From assembly GCF_013408825.1 (NCBI RefSeq), contig NZ_JACCBZ010000001.1:434001-498000 (forward strand): a stretch of 64,000 nt of DNA, written 5' to 3'. Position numbers and translations under genes: made by a program. The DNA is from Mucilaginibacter tundrae. Its GTDB lineage: Bacteria; Bacteroidota; Bacteroidia; Sphingobacteriales; Sphingobacteriaceae. Positions within the stretch are counted from its first letter, which is position 1, and every line of letters starts with the position of its first letter. This document shows positions 25,970-36,800 of the stretch, in pieces. A model generated the notes under the pieces. That model ran no database searches. It saw only the letters and a program-made list of their open reading frames with translations, and had not been told where the DNA came from.

Positions 25970-27334
25970 TTAAAACGCCTCATTCAAATTCAGGAAAAAG
26001 CCCCTGTTGCCAAAACTGCCGAAAGCATAGTCAAGCGCCAAATTTGTTCGTGTTGCTTTGTTAAACAATACTCTCAAACCGGCTCCATAACCTGGTTGAA
26101 ATACCTGGAAAATTTTTGTTCCATGCTCATCGTTACCAGTTTGCGCGCTAACAAAGGTAACGCCACTTATAAATTTGTTCGCTAAAATAGGAAATCGATA
26201 TTCTAATTCGGTATCATTAAACTGAGTGCCTTTAAAGTATTGGGTGGTATATCCTCTCCCACTTCTGAAAGTACCATCCCTTGCGGTACCGGGCAACTCC
26301 AGGTAAGGAATATTGCCACTCAAAAGGTATGAGCCCCAGTTCCAAAAAGCAAGTACTTCTTCAGGGTTGCTATCAGAAAGACTAAAGTATTTTCTGAAAT
26401 CTGAGTTTAATTGTACCGAATTTTTGGTACTACCTATCCATGTTTGGTTAACACGCAAGCCCAAATCCGCATAAATACCTTTATAGGCACGATTAGGGTT
26501 ATCTCTGGTGATGTATTCCGCATCAAACAAAAATCCATCAGATGAATAATGATCTTGCGGGAATCCATGCTGATTATTGTATACGCTGGATGGCGTAGCA
26601 TTATTTACGGTATCCTTATTGGTGATATTACGCCTAAGGGCAAAATCAAGTCCCGCACCAAAAAACAAATCTTTTGCCACCTCTTTATACGCCTTTTCCC
26701 TAATATCATAATACATGGAGTGTATGGAGTAAACTTTATGCTCCGGATCGGCAAGTATATTGTCTGCCGCGCTACCACCTGTAATATCTCGCCCTATCCC
26801 TAAGCCATAATCGGGGGTTACCGTTTTTGAAACGACCAGGTTACCCTGGAAATTCCATTTATTGCCGGGGGTAAATATGTTGTGATTTACGTAGAAATAA
26901 ATGATCCCTTTACTGGTAATTGAAGCTGATGTAGCGGCAACCGACAAATAGGTATTCGGGTCGCCACCTAATCTTCGGCCTGCTACCGCTTTAATGCCAA
27001 GCTGTTCACCAATGGTGGGGTTAGCTGCAATATTTGGCACTACTATAATACCTGATCTTTTTTTAACAGTATCCGCCTTTCTATGCGGATGTAAAATATT
27101 ACGTGCCAAATCACCAAAATCATATTGCTTATTTATGTCGTTGGCTATTTGCTGTTTTTTGATACTCTTAGCATGGGTAGAGTCGATTTTGAGTGAATCC
27201 CTTGATTCCCTGATCTGACCATAAGCCAGGCCCTGCATACTGACAAACAGTACTAAGAAAACAAGTTTCAATAAAGAAAATTTTCTATAAGACAGACAAT
27301 GCTGTAATATTTTTGTATAAAAGTTCAAATTCAA
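25970..27334 (-). CDS. BamA/surface-antigen-like outer membrane beta-barrel protein
   Basis: The 454-residue protein has a signal segment (KFSLLKLVFLVLFVSMQGLAYGQ, residues 17-40), a disordered N-terminal part, then a series of amphipathic strands with the C-terminal half reading as an Omp85-type barrel: YRFPILANKFISGVTFVSAQTG, GYGAGLRVLFNKATRTNLALDYAFGS and a final aromatic residue. There are no POTRA domains. Such short surface-antigen proteins are outer membrane proteins of unknown cargo. The start codon is the first ATG of the frame; the signal segment begins 17 residues in. Confidence 0.8.
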   Translation of the reverse strand: MNLNFYTKILQHCLSYRKFSLLKLVFLVLFVSMQGLAYGQIRESRDSLKIDSTHAKSIKKQQIANDINKQYDFGDLARNILHPHRKADTVKKRSGIIVVPNIAANPTIGEQLGIKAVAGRRLGGDPNTYLSVAATSASITSKGIIYFYVNHNIFTPGNKWNFQGNLVVSKTVTPDYGLGIGRDITGGSAADNILADPEHKVYSIHSMYYDIREKAYKEVAKDLFFGAGLDFALRRNITNKDTVNNATPSSVYNNQHGFPQDHYSSDGFLFDAEYITRDNPNRAYKGIYADLGLRVNQTWIGSTKNSVQLNSDFRKYFSLSDSNPEEVLAFWNWGSYLLSGNIPYLELPGTARDGTFRSGRGYTTQYFKGTQFNDTELEYRFPILANKFISGVTFVSAQTGNDEHGTKIFQVFQPGYGAGLRVLFNKATRTNLALDYAFGSFGNRGFFLNLNEAF

Positions 27335-27433
27335 ATAATATTAGCTGTAATAAATCACCAGTTAAACTCACAGAACAGTTAAATGTTTGCCTGTTAATTA
27401 TTATATACATCAACAGGTTTTCTGAAAGTCAGA

Positions 27434-29173
27434 TTATAATAAAATTGGAGGCGAGGACTTTTTAGCCACGGGCAACTGTACAGTATATTTTTTTACCAGC
27501 GAAAAAAATTGTTTGGGATGAAATGGTTTGGAGATGCAATCCTTGAAACCAACATCAATCAGCCTGGCGAGCATCTGCCCGTCTATTAATGAAGCTGTAA
27601 ATGCCACTACCGGAATATAAGGGTATAGCTTTTTTATTTCTGTTATTGTTTCATAACCATTCATAACCGGCATTTCAAGATCAAGCAGTATAATACTAAA
27701 ATCGTTATTTTTCTCCAGTACCTCTAACGCCTCTTTACCATTATAAGCAGGTGTACAAGTTGCTTTGTAACCTGTGAGCATTTTGCGCGCAATAGTCATG
27801 TTAATTTGGTTATCCTCAACAACCAATATATTCAAGCCAGCTAAGCCTTCATTTTCAGTATACCTGCGTTCAACCTTATGGGTGCGCTTTTCAACTTTAT
27901 TAAAAATTAATGAAAAGGAGAAAGTAGTGCCCATCCCTTTTTCGCTGGTTAATACCAGTGTGCTGTCCATCAAATTTAATAACCTTAAACAAATATTTAA
28001 TCCTAAGCCGGTACCTGTGTGCTTTCGGGTGCTTTCGCTATATACCTGTTCAAATCCGGTAAATATCCGTCCCTGATCTTCCTTGTCAATGCCTATACCG
28101 GTATCTTCCACAATAAACTTTGCTTTAATTGCAGTTTCTGTAACATCTTCGCAGCTAACATTTAAGCGGATATATCCTTCGTTGGTAAATTTTAGCGCAT
28201 TTGAAAGCAAATTATTAATGATCTGAATAATTCTTACATCATCCGCCAAAACAACGGCATCAAGTTGCGGGTCGAGTTCAACCTTTAATTGTAAATTCTT
28301 CTTTTCGATATTGTTATAAAATGGCAGCGTAGAGTTTGCTAATAACTCGTTTAAATTCACTTCGACTAAATGGATGTTTAATTTCCCTGCCTCTATCTTA
28401 TTAAAATCAAGTATATCATTAACCAACTGCTGCATATGGTTTGAGCAGTATTTAAGTATCTGAAAATATTCGTTTGTTGCAAATTGTGGCTGTTCGTCAG
28501 TAAAAATACTCAAAGCGCCTATAATGCCGTTTAATGGGGTCCTTAGTTCATGCCCCATTGTTGAAAGAAACTTTGTACGTTCAGCTATAGCGCGATTTTT
28601 TTCCGCAACCAAAGCCCTGATATATTTTCTTTCATAATAAATATAAGCCAGGGCAAAACATAGCGTTAACAAAATGGCGCAACTTGCATTAGTAAACATC
28701 ATTCGGTGTGCAACAGTTGCTGGTATATTTTCAATGGGAGCTATATTATGGCCCACATAAAAGTTGACAAAAAACGCCACGATGCCCATTAAAAAATAAG
28801 TGCCTAGTTCAATAAAAGAAGATTCTTTATAATTTACCACTATAGGCACTACTACAATTACAGGGAAGAAATAAAAGTACTGCCCCGTTACCGAACCCTC
28901 TACAAAGGAGCTAACAATAAGCAGGATACATATGGCTGTCAGCATTAACGGCTGGACGTTTTCCATGACATGATATAACTGCAGTAAAAGAATTATTAGT
29001 ACGCAAAAGCTAAAGCAGCCAACCATTAAGCTTGAAACTTTTAGCCCTAAGGCAAGATAGTATGCTGCAATGCCAAGGCTAAGCAATAACACAATAAAGC
29101 TTAATTGGGTTGTCCGCTTGGCAACTCCTTTAAACTTAAAGGACTCGTTATTAGTTGGTTCGTGGTAAATCAC
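27434..29173 (-). CDS. Hybrid sensor histidine kinase with C-terminal receiver domain
   Basis: The 579-residue protein has an N-terminal membrane region of about six helices (residues 25-180), HisKA with KFLSTMGHELRTPLNGI (phosphorylated histidine 208), a HATPase domain with NNLLSNALKFT, VEDTGIGI and GTGLGL boxes, and a receiver domain from about 446 with VVEDNQIN and the phospho-acceptor in IILLDLEMPVMNG (aspartate 498). It has no output domain, so it probably hands phosphate to a separate regulator. The input signal is unknown, and there is no adjacent response regulator. The small frame at 29177 lies divergently beside it. Confidence 0.92.
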   Translation of the reverse strand: MIYHEPTNNESFKFKGVAKRTTQLSFIVLLLSLGIAAYYLALGLKVSSLMVGCFSFCVLIILLLQLYHVMENVQPLMLTAICILLIVSSFVEGSVTGQYFYFFPVIVVVPIVVNYKESSFIELGTYFLMGIVAFFVNFYVGHNIAPIENIPATVAHRMMFTNASCAILLTLCFALAYIYYERKYIRALVAEKNRAIAERTKFLSTMGHELRTPLNGIIGALSIFTDEQPQFATNEYFQILKYCSNHMQQLVNDILDFNKIEAGKLNIHLVEVNLNELLANSTLPFYNNIEKKNLQLKVELDPQLDAVVLADDVRIIQIINNLLSNALKFTNEGYIRLNVSCEDVTETAIKAKFIVEDTGIGIDKEDQGRIFTGFEQVYSESTRKHTGTGLGLNICLRLLNLMDSTLVLTSEKGMGTTFSFSLIFNKVEKRTHKVERRYTENEGLAGLNILVVEDNQINMTIARKMLTGYKATCTPAYNGKEALEVLEKNNDFSIILLDLEMPVMNGYETITEIKKLYPYIPVVAFTASLIDGQMLARLIDVGFKDCISKPFHPKQFFSLVKKYTVQLPVAKKSSPPILL

Positions 29174-29176
29174 TTT

Positions 29177-29314
29177 ATGCTTTTACGAAAATTCGCAAAT
29201 ATAGTTTTCATGGTAATAAGGTTAATAGTAGCAACACTACTATCCTGTTTTTATATTAACACTAGAATATCCAAACAGGTAGGTATATATCAAAATTTAC
29301 TCCAAAAAGATTAA
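29177..29314 (+). CDS. Possible 45-residue membrane peptide
   Basis: A short frame from the ATG at 29177 encodes one hydrophobic helix (FMVIRLIVATLLSCFYI) and a short tail. It is only weakly supported and divergent from the hybrid kinase. It could be a chance frame. Confidence 0.25.
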   Translation: MLLRKFANIVFMVIRLIVATLLSCFYINTRISKQVGIYQNLLQKD

Positions 29315-29450
29315 AGAAGATATACGATGTGAAATTAATAAAAATTTCGAACCAAATTGCCTCATAAGAAAATAATTTTCTCTTAATCCGTATTTCCTCA
29401 AACTAATTAGAATGCGATTGGTTATTTAGGATATCTAAAGGGCAACAACT

Positions 29451-30353
29451 ATGAATACAGAGAATAACATAAAAGAATTGCAGGATCCTACAACAAAATA
29501 TCCTAAACCGCCATTTAACGGGCAATCACAGCCATGGCCCGGTTTGGCGAGTAAAATGGATCCACGCCCTGATCACGGCGAAACCACTTATAAAGGATCG
29601 GCACGTTTAGAGGGCCGGAAAGCATTGATAACCGGCGGTGACTCAGGCATGGGACGAGCTGCAGCCATTGCCTATGCCCGCGAAGGCGCAGATGTGGTCA
29701 TCAATTATTTTCCGTCAGAAGAACCTGATGCTCAGGAAGTAATTGAACTAATAAAGGCGGAAGGACGAAAAGGGATAGCCATTCCCGGAGATCTTCGCGA
29801 TGAAACATTTTGCAAACATTTGGTGGCTAAAGCGGTGGAAGAACTTGGCGGACTTGATATTATAGTAAGCAATGCAGGTCGCCAACAAGCTCATGCCTCT
29901 ATACTGGATATATCTGATGAGCAATTTGACTGGACTATGAAAACTAATATATATGCGCCGTTTTGGATAATAAAAGCCGCATTGCCGCATATGAAACCTG
30001 GATCTGCTATCGTTGCAACCACGTCTGAACAAGCCTATGACCCAACACCTGATCTTTATGATTACGCGCAAACCAAGGCAGCTACCATGAACTTTGTGAA
30101 ATCCCTTGCTAAACAGCTCGGCCCAAAAGGAATTAGGGTTAATGGTGTGGCGCCCGGCCCAATATGGACACCGCTACAAGTAAGTGGTGGCGCATCTCAG
30201 GAAAAATTAAAAGAGTTTGGCGGTCAAACACCAATGGGTAGGCCCGGCCAACCCGCGGAATTGGCTTCAATCTACGTACAGCTAGCTGCCGAGGACGCGA
30301 GTTATGCTACCGGCCAAGTTTACGGTTCAGCAGGAGGAAGCGGACAACCATAA
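29451..30353 (+). CDS. SDR oxidoreductase of the general-stress YhdF/YghA type
   Basis: The 300-residue protein has the extended N-terminal tail of this subgroup (PPFNGQSQPWPGLASKMDPRPDHG), then the classical motif ALITGGDSGMGRAAAIAYAREGADV, NAGRQQ, the YDYAQTKAA dyad and GVAPGPIWTPLQVSGG. Members are NAD(P)-dependent, broad-specificity reductases linked to general stress and are often called glucose/ribitol dehydrogenase homologues. It is a single gene with its own terminator. The substrate is unknown. Confidence 0.88.
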   Translation: MNTENNIKELQDPTTKYPKPPFNGQSQPWPGLASKMDPRPDHGETTYKGSARLEGRKALITGGDSGMGRAAAIAYAREGADVVINYFPSEEPDAQEVIELIKAEGRKGIAIPGDLRDETFCKHLVAKAVEELGGLDIIVSNAGRQQAHASILDISDEQFDWTMKTNIYAPFWIIKAALPHMKPGSAIVATTSEQAYDPTPDLYDYAQTKAATMNFVKSLAKQLGPKGIRVNGVAPGPIWTPLQVSGGASQEKLKEFGGQTPMGRPGQPAELASIYVQLAAEDASYATGQVYGSAGGSGQP

Positions 30354-30372
30354 ATAAAAAAGACAAAAAATT

Positions 30373-30407
30373 AAACGCTTCAACCCAAAAGTTGAAGCGT
30401 TTTTTAT
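30373..30407 (+). terminator. Intrinsic terminator after the SDR gene
   Basis: AAACGCTTCAAC pairs with GTTGAAGCGTTT around CCAAAA and is followed by more T residues. Confidence 0.88.
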
Positions 30408-30755
30408 TAGCTATAAATACCTTAAAAGTCACAAAAAACAGCAAAAAACAGTCGGTTTTTAACCGTTTTTTCTCTCATTTAGGCCAATTTAACCAGATAA
30501 TAGATGATTTTTATTGAGTCTATCCTAAAAATGCCTAGTAAAATGATATAATTTAACCCAAAAAGTCAAAACTAAATTTAAAACGCATCTTTTATTTAGA
30601 TATACGTTAATAATACGGTTATTAAGAAAAATGATTGTAAAATTTTAGTGAATTTTCGTTATAAGAAAAATGCAACTTTCTCTCTTACAATTAATTACAA
30701 ACAACAAAATGACAATTCTAATGTTTTTCTAATTTCATTTTTCAAAAATATCATG
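30408..30755. other. Long AT-rich gap before the small RNA
   Basis: Nearly 350 bases without a gene, very AT-rich and with many short A and T runs. Apart from the promoter of the small RNA (30733-30763) I see no defined element here. Confidence 0.5.
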
Positions 30756-30763
30756 TAAATTTG
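30733..30763 (+). promoter_or_regulatory. Promoter of the orphan small RNA
   Basis: TTTC (30733-30736) and TAAATTTG (30756-30763), 19 bases apart, match the Bacteroidota promoter consensus. Transcription should start near 30770. Confidence 0.65.
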
Positions 30764-30769
30764 CAGCTT

Positions 30770-30857
30770 CATACAGCAGATGTTCTTATCTGCTTATTGT
30801 GATAAGGTTTAGGTTTAGGCCCCCAAACAGCGAGTGTGAGGGGGCCTTATTTTTTAC
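30770..30857 (+). ncRNA. Orphan structured small RNA, about 90 nt
   Basis: Downstream of the promoter are three hairpins in a row. GCAGAT-GTTCTT-ATCTGC (30776-30793) is followed at once by CTTAT-TGTG-ATAAG (30793-30806), then by the strong terminator stem GGCCCCC/GGGGGCC (30818-30824 and 30840-30846) with a T-run. No open frame of note fits. No target or family was recognised. It sits in the gap between the SDR gene and the convergent exonuclease gene, so it is not a leader. Confidence 0.6.
30816..30857 (+). terminator. Terminator of the small RNA
   Basis: TAGGCCCCC and GGGGGCCTTA flank a 15-base loop and are followed by TTTTTT. It is the last hairpin of the small RNA and may also face the convergent gene. 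Confidence 0.8.
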
Positions 30858-30863
30858 AGGATT

Positions 30864-31640
30864 TTATACCTCAGCCAATTCTATCCATACTGGTGCATGG
30901 TCGCTGGTTTTTTCCCATCCTCTTACATTCTTGTCAACACCGCCGGAAACTAATCGCTTGTCTAATTCTGGGCTCAGCAAAAAATGGTCTATTCGTAAAC
31001 CCGCATCGCGCCCATAGGCATTGCGGAAGTAATCATAAAAGGTATATATTTTCTGATCAGGATAAAGTTTTCGGATAGCATCCGTCCATCCCTGGCCAAC
31101 TAAGGAGTAAAATGCTTCCCTGGTTTCTGGGCGGAATAACGCATCCTCAACCCAACGTTCCGGTTTGTAAACGTCCAGATCGGTTGGCATTACATTATAA
31201 TCCCCGGTAATTACCACAGGTTTGCCAGATGCCAGCAGATCGGCGGCATGTAACTTTAATCGTTCAAACCAGCGTAATTTATAATCAAATTTCGGCCCGG
31301 GTGCGGGGTTACCATTGGGCAAATAAAGGCAGCCAATAGTAATACCATTAACCACGGCCTCAATATAGCGGCTATGTTCATCATCCGGATCACCGGGAAG
31401 AACTCGCCTTACTTCCTCAATATCTGCATTCCGGGCAAGTATAGCTACGCCGTTCCAGCTTTTTTGTCCGTGCCATATGGCTTTATAGCCCGCATCTTTA
31501 ATGGCTTGTTCAGGGAATTTTTCCTGTGGCGCTTTCAATTCCTGTAGGCAGGCAACATCCGGTTGTGTTTCTTCTAACCAGCGGAGTAATACCGGTAATC
31601 GGCCATTTACGCCGTTTACATTGTAAGTGGCTATTTTCAT
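30864..31640 (-). CDS. xth: Exodeoxyribonuclease III
   Basis: The 258-residue protein is a full-length ExoIII/AP endonuclease: MKIATYNVNGVNGRL at the start with the metal-binding asparagine, CLQELKAP (glutamate ligand), SWNGVAILAR, VVITGDYNVMPTDLD and the C-terminal SDHAPVWIEL catalytic histidine. It removes nucleotides from 3' ends and cuts DNA at abasic sites. It is transcribed alone, after a separate frameshifted gene. Confidence 0.94.
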   Translation of the reverse strand: MKIATYNVNGVNGRLPVLLRWLEETQPDVACLQELKAPQEKFPEQAIKDAGYKAIWHGQKSWNGVAILARNADIEEVRRVLPGDPDDEHSRYIEAVVNGITIGCLYLPNGNPAPGPKFDYKLRWFERLKLHAADLLASGKPVVITGDYNVMPTDLDVYKPERWVEDALFRPETREAFYSLVGQGWTDAIRKLYPDQKIYTFYDYFRNAYGRDAGLRIDHFLLSPELDKRLVSGGVDKNVRGWEKTSDHAPVWIELAEV

Positions 31641-31676
31641 ATTATATAAATACCTTTTTTTACAAATTGTGTGGTG

Positions 31677-32638
31677 TTATTCGCCTTTAAATTTAAGCCC
31701 TATGATTTCCCGAACGTCATCCAGCATTGCAATCATTTTTTTTGAGATTTCGTGGGTGATGACTGGGCTCTCCATAGCACCGGATTTAATCAATTCACAA
31801 AAATGTTCTGTTTCATAATTTAATCCACCTGCGGTAAATGGTTCGTCAAGTTCAACAATATGTCCATCTAAATAATTGATAGTAACACGGGCCGGGTTCC
31901 ACCAGTTTTTGTGTATAGTGATATTGCCTAAAGTACCGCAAATTAAGGCATCGCCTTTACCGTGCAGATCAAACCCGCAATAAAACTGCCCGTAACCCTG
32001 TTCATGCTCGGTTTGAAAGATGGAAACATATCGATCTTGTTATCGCCAAACCTACCCATTGCCTGCACCTTTTTAGTGGCGCCAAGCCATTCAATCGCCA
32101 GATAAGCCTCATAAATACCTATCCCCATAGTTGCACCGCCAGCCAGGTCATAACTAAAATTAGGATGATCCAGACTAATATCCGCGACTGATGATCCCGC
32201 CCGTACATAACCAACATCGCCTATAGGATCAGTAAGCAGATGTTTTTTTAAGCGTCTATATAAAGGGAAGAATGGTGGTTTCATGCCTTCCATAAATAAC
32301 AGTTTCTTTGCTTTGGCTACTTTAAGTATAGTTTCCAAAATATGCAGGTTGATAGCAGCAGGTTTTTCACATAACACATGCTTACCAGCATTTAAGGCAG
32401 CAATACTATATCCGGCATGGCTATCAGGTAAGGTGGCTATATAAACGGCATTAATATCGCTGGCAAGCAATTCCTCAATACTTTCGCAGGCTATGCCACC
32501 GTATTGCTCAACAAAAGCAGTTACGGTTTCCGGCCGCCTTGACCATGAGGCTACCAAAGCGCAATCCGGCAACACGTTTAAACCCTGCATAAACCGGTGC
32601 GCGATACGCCCGCAACCTATTATCCCCCAACGGATCAT
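31677..32638 (-). pseudogene. Gfo/Idh/MocA oxidoreductase broken by a frameshift
   Basis: The N-terminal 207 codons give a Rossmann fold (MIRWGIIGCGRIAHRFMQGL), the EKP motif VLCEKPAAIN and the substrate domain start, and then the frame runs into a stop at 31943. At 32015-32020 (minus strand TCTTTC) the continuing protein is found one frame away: FQTEHEQGYGQFYCGFDL and on to the stop TAA at 31677-31679. A minus-one shift joins them into about 320 residues, the normal length of this family. It is either a decayed gene, a sequencing indel or, less likely, programmed frameshifting. The reaction of this family (NAD(P)-dependent sugar or cyclitol oxidation) is only generic here. Confidence 0.85.
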
Positions 32639-32799
32639 ATATTATTTTTTGGTAGACGAAAAGTAGTAAAATACAACAGCCGGTTATTAAAAAACCAGCC
32701 ATCTAATATCCTAATTGATTTGCATTAATTCAATCCAAACTCAATTAAAACCAAAACGGCCCCATAAGGAGCCGATTGGTAAAACAACAAAAACCAAGA

Positions 32800-33879
32800 C
32801 TATTCAACAGCGTCACCCTGCTTAATTTCATCAGATGCATGTACCAATATCTTATCATTTGGCTTAAGGTTACCGAAAACTTCGGTAGAATCATTTCCGA
32901 CCAATCCTTCTTTTATATTCACCAGGTTGGCTTTACCTGAATTATCCTGAATCACATATTCATGTTCTGTTGAGCGAATGATAGCCGCGTTAGGCACAAG
33001 CATAGATTTTGCACCCGAAAGCAATGGTATATTCACCTCGGCATACATACCTGGTTTTAATTGTCCATTTTTGTTTTCTACATCAATTTCTATCGCCTCT
33101 TGCTGCATGGTTCCTAATGAATTTGCAGAACGACTGATCTTAGCAGTTTGCGTTTGACCCGGCATCGCGTTAAATACAAAGGATACCGGTTGTGAAAGAT
33201 CAACCTTGTCAACATAGTCTTCAGGAATAGCTACTGTAAGCCTCATTTTATGTATGTCCTGCAAAACTAACATCGGTTGATCAGTTGCTTTTCCCGGTGC
33301 TACCAAAGCGCCCGGCGAAACGTTACGATCAATGATCATACCATCAAAGGGCGCCGAGATCCGCAAATAAGAATTCATGGTTCTAACAGATTGCACGTTT
33401 GATGCCTGTGCTTGTACCATAGACTGATCGGCTTTCATTTTGGATTGAGCATCATCCAAATCCAATGGCGAAACAGAGCCCGGCTCTTTAGCAGCCTCTT
33501 TCAAACGTTCATATTTTTCCTTGCTGGCTTCCGCGTTTTCTTTAGCTTGATCGTATTGTGAAGTTGCAGCCGCCAACTGTGACTCCATTTCAGGTGCTTC
33601 CAAAATCACCAATAGCTGGCCTTTTTTTACTATCGAGCCACGGTCGACAAATAGTTGCTTCACAAACCCGTTAACTTTTGGAAATATATTAACCTCATTG
33701 AATGGTATTAATTGCCCGGGTAATTGCGCCGAGGTTGACAGCACCTTTTCAGATACTGTAGCATATTGATATTTATTGGCTTTTTTTGGTGATTGCGCTG
33801 TAAGATCAACCGGCTTTTGGTTGCCGCTACAGGCTGCAAAAAACAGGCATATGGTTATTAAACAAATTAGGTATTTCAT
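32800..33879 (-). CDS. RND efflux periplasmic adaptor (membrane fusion lipoprotein)
   Basis: The 359-residue protein has a lipoprotein signal with cysteine in FAACSGNQK (residue 17), a lipoyl-like half motif (GFVKQLFVDRGSIVKKGQLLVILEAPEM), a helical hairpin (about 110-150), the second lipoyl part (SAPFDGMIIDRNVSPGALV) and beta-barrel and membrane-proximal domains. It would connect the RND pump to TolC. Its start overlaps the stop codon of the pump gene by four bases, so they are translationally coupled. Substrate is unknown. Confidence 0.92.
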   Translation of the reverse strand: MKYLICLITICLFFAACSGNQKPVDLTAQSPKKANKYQYATVSEKVLSTSAQLPGQLIPFNEVNIFPKVNGFVKQLFVDRGSIVKKGQLLVILEAPEMESQLAAATSQYDQAKENAEASKEKYERLKEAAKEPGSVSPLDLDDAQSKMKADQSMVQAQASNVQSVRTMNSYLRISAPFDGMIIDRNVSPGALVAPGKATDQPMLVLQDIHKMRLTVAIPEDYVDKVDLSQPVSFVFNAMPGQTQTAKISRSANSLGTMQQEAIEIDVENKNGQLKPGMYAEVNIPLLSGAKSMLVPNAAIIRSTEHEYVIQDNSGKANLVNIKEGLVGNDSTEVFGNLKPNDKILVHASDEIKQGDAVE

Positions 33880-36800
33880 GATATTGTTGTATTTAAGTTT
33901 TCAGTATCGTTAGCTGCCCCGGGCATTAGTGATGGCTCGAGGTAGGTGGTTTTTTCCTGTATCCAGGCAAACATTAATGGTAAAATGAACAAGGCGGCAA
34001 GCGTTGAGGCTGCTAATCCACCTATAACTGCGCGGCCTAGTGGTGCAGACTGCTCACCAGCCTCCCCCATACCTGATGCCATCGGGATCATACCGGCTAT
34101 CATGGCAAAGCTTGTCATGAGTATTGGCCTTAACCTGATGGATGCACTGGTAACAGCGGCCCGGGTAGCATCTTTAAATTCCAATCTTAGGTTTTCGCCA
34201 TTCGTTACAATTAATATCGCGTTAGCAACAGATACCCCAGTTGACATGATCATACCCATATAGGATTGTAAATTGAGTGTTGACCCTGTAAGCAACAAGG
34301 CTGTAATGGAGCCTAATATTACTGCCGGGATAGTTACCAAAACGGTTAGCGACAATTTGAAGGACTGATAATTAGCTGCCAGCAATAAGAAAATAACCAG
34401 AATGGCAAATCCCAAACCGTTTTGCAAACTGGTTAACGTATCCGTTAATAAATTCGACATACCTTCTATGGTTGCCACCAATCCTTTTGGCGGTGTACCT
34501 AACGAGTTTACGGCTTTTTGCACTGCGCTGGTTGCTGTGCCCAAATCCATTTTGCTGATGTTGGCACTTATCGTTATAAATCGGCGCGGCCCGGTGCGGT
34601 CATACTCTGCAGGGGTATAACTCTGCTTAAAGGTCGCCACATCTGCAAGCGTTGGGCTGCTTTGGCCTTTTACCAACGGAATTTCCTTTAACGCACTCAT
34701 CGAGTTCATCACATATTCCGGTATCTCGGCCTGTACCTGGTAGGTATAAGAGTTGTTTTCATCCAACCACAAGTTTTTAGTGGTAAAACGACTTGACGAA
34801 GTACTTGCTGTAACAGATCTCGCTATATCGCTTACATTCAATCCTAGCTGTGAAACTTTTAGGCGGTCTAACGTAATAGCGATCACCGGGTAATCCAAAG
34901 GTTGGTTGATCTGCACATCACGCAAATATGGGATCTGCTTCAGCTTGGTTAACACCTTATCTCCATAAGTTTTTATTTGTTGCAAATCCTTACCCGCAAC
35001 CTGAACTTCAATTGGTGTATTTGCCCCTTGGCTCATGATCTTTTCTGTCATGTCGATAGGCTCAAAGCTGATAGTCATCTCGGGGATTGCTGCCGCGATA
35101 TTTTTGCGTAGCGCATCCTTTAAATCATCCATGTTTACATGGTATTTCTCATCTAAATTCACCTGCAAAACGGCCTCGTGCGTACCCGTATTAAACACAT
35201 ACAGGTTACTACTACCAAAACTACTTGGCACTAAACCAATATAGCCCGAAGTGATCTCTACGTGATGGTTCACCGTTTTATCGATGATTTGCAAAACCTG
35301 CTTAAACTTATCTTCAGTTACCTCAAGTCTTGTACCTTCTGGTTCATCAATCCTCATCTGGAACTGCCCGTTATTGAGTTTCGGCATCATATCCTTACCA
35401 ATAATCACAAATCCCACAGCGGCCAAACCAACAACTACAACCAGGTATACTAAAATAATCAACTTTTTATTGGGCATCAACTTGTCCAATATCAATATAA
35501 AGCGAAGTTTAACCCTTTCAAAAAAGTCGTTCTTTTCTGGTTCAGCTTCTTCTTTTTCCAGATGCTCATTTACCTGTTCCTCTTCCGATACATCAAAATC
35601 TTCGCCGGCATGGGCATGGGGTTTACCATGGTGATATTGGTAACGTTCGGCTTTTATCATCCAGTTACTTAAAATTGGCACCAGTGTTTGCGCAAGGATG
35701 TATGACACGATCATGGTTAAACCAATCGACATCGAAAGCGGTAAAAACATTGCTTTGGGTACGCCATTCATCATAAACGATGGCGCGAATACTGCCAGGA
35801 TACATAACAAGATTAGTAACAACGGGAACGAGATCTCTTCGCAGGCGTCATAAATGGCTAACCGCTTGGGCTTGCCCATCTCCAAATGCTGGTGGATATT
35901 CTCGATAGTTACCGTAGCCTGGTCCACGAGGATACCGATAGCTAGTGCCAACCCACTCAGGGTCATGATATTGATAGTTTGTCCAAACAAGCTCAACAGT
36001 AAAACACCTATTAATATAGATACCGGGATAGTGATCACTACAATCAAGCTGCTTCGCCAATCGCGCAGGAAAAGCAATACCATTAAGCCGGTAAGCAAAG
36101 CGCCTAAACCACCTTCGGTCATCAAACTTTTTACCGAGTTTATCACGGCAACCGATTGATCAAACTCGTATGAGATTTTCACATCATTGGGCAACAGGTT
36201 CTGCATCTCCGGCAGTTTGCTTTTTAAATCCTTTACCACCGACCAGGTAGATGCTGAAGCTGTTTTAACAACCGGGAGATAAACCGAACGTTTACCATTG
36301 ATCAATGCGTAATCTACCGTAATATCGGCAGCATCGGTAACGCGGGCTATATCTTTTATGTAGATAGGTATACCATTTTTGGTGAGGACCGGGATATTAC
36401 CAAAGTTGGCTGAATTATTAACCAACGAATTCATCGTAGTTAAAAACATGGTATTATCTATTCTTATATTACCTGATGGCGCCATCACATTATACTTGGC
36501 TAATGCATCAACAACCTGGTCAGGTGTAAGATCAAAACTCCGTAATTTATCAGGGTCGATGCTAAGGATAATTGACCTTGCGTTTGAACCAAATGGCGGC
36601 GGGGCCGATAACCCAGGGATGGTCGCAAACATTGGCCTGATGCGTGTTGCCGCCAAATCATAAATATCTTTCAGGTTTTCTGTTTTACTATCCAGCACCA
36701 ACTCCCCAACGGGTAATGATGAGGCATCATAACGGATCACCTGCGGCGGCAAGGCGCCCGGCGGGAAAAAACTCTGAGCCCTGTTTACCTGCAATGCCAC

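Noticed and set aside
30799..31078. Two overlapping plus-strand frames near the small RNA and xth
   Set aside because: They start in the small RNA and run antisense through the end of xth, which is certain.
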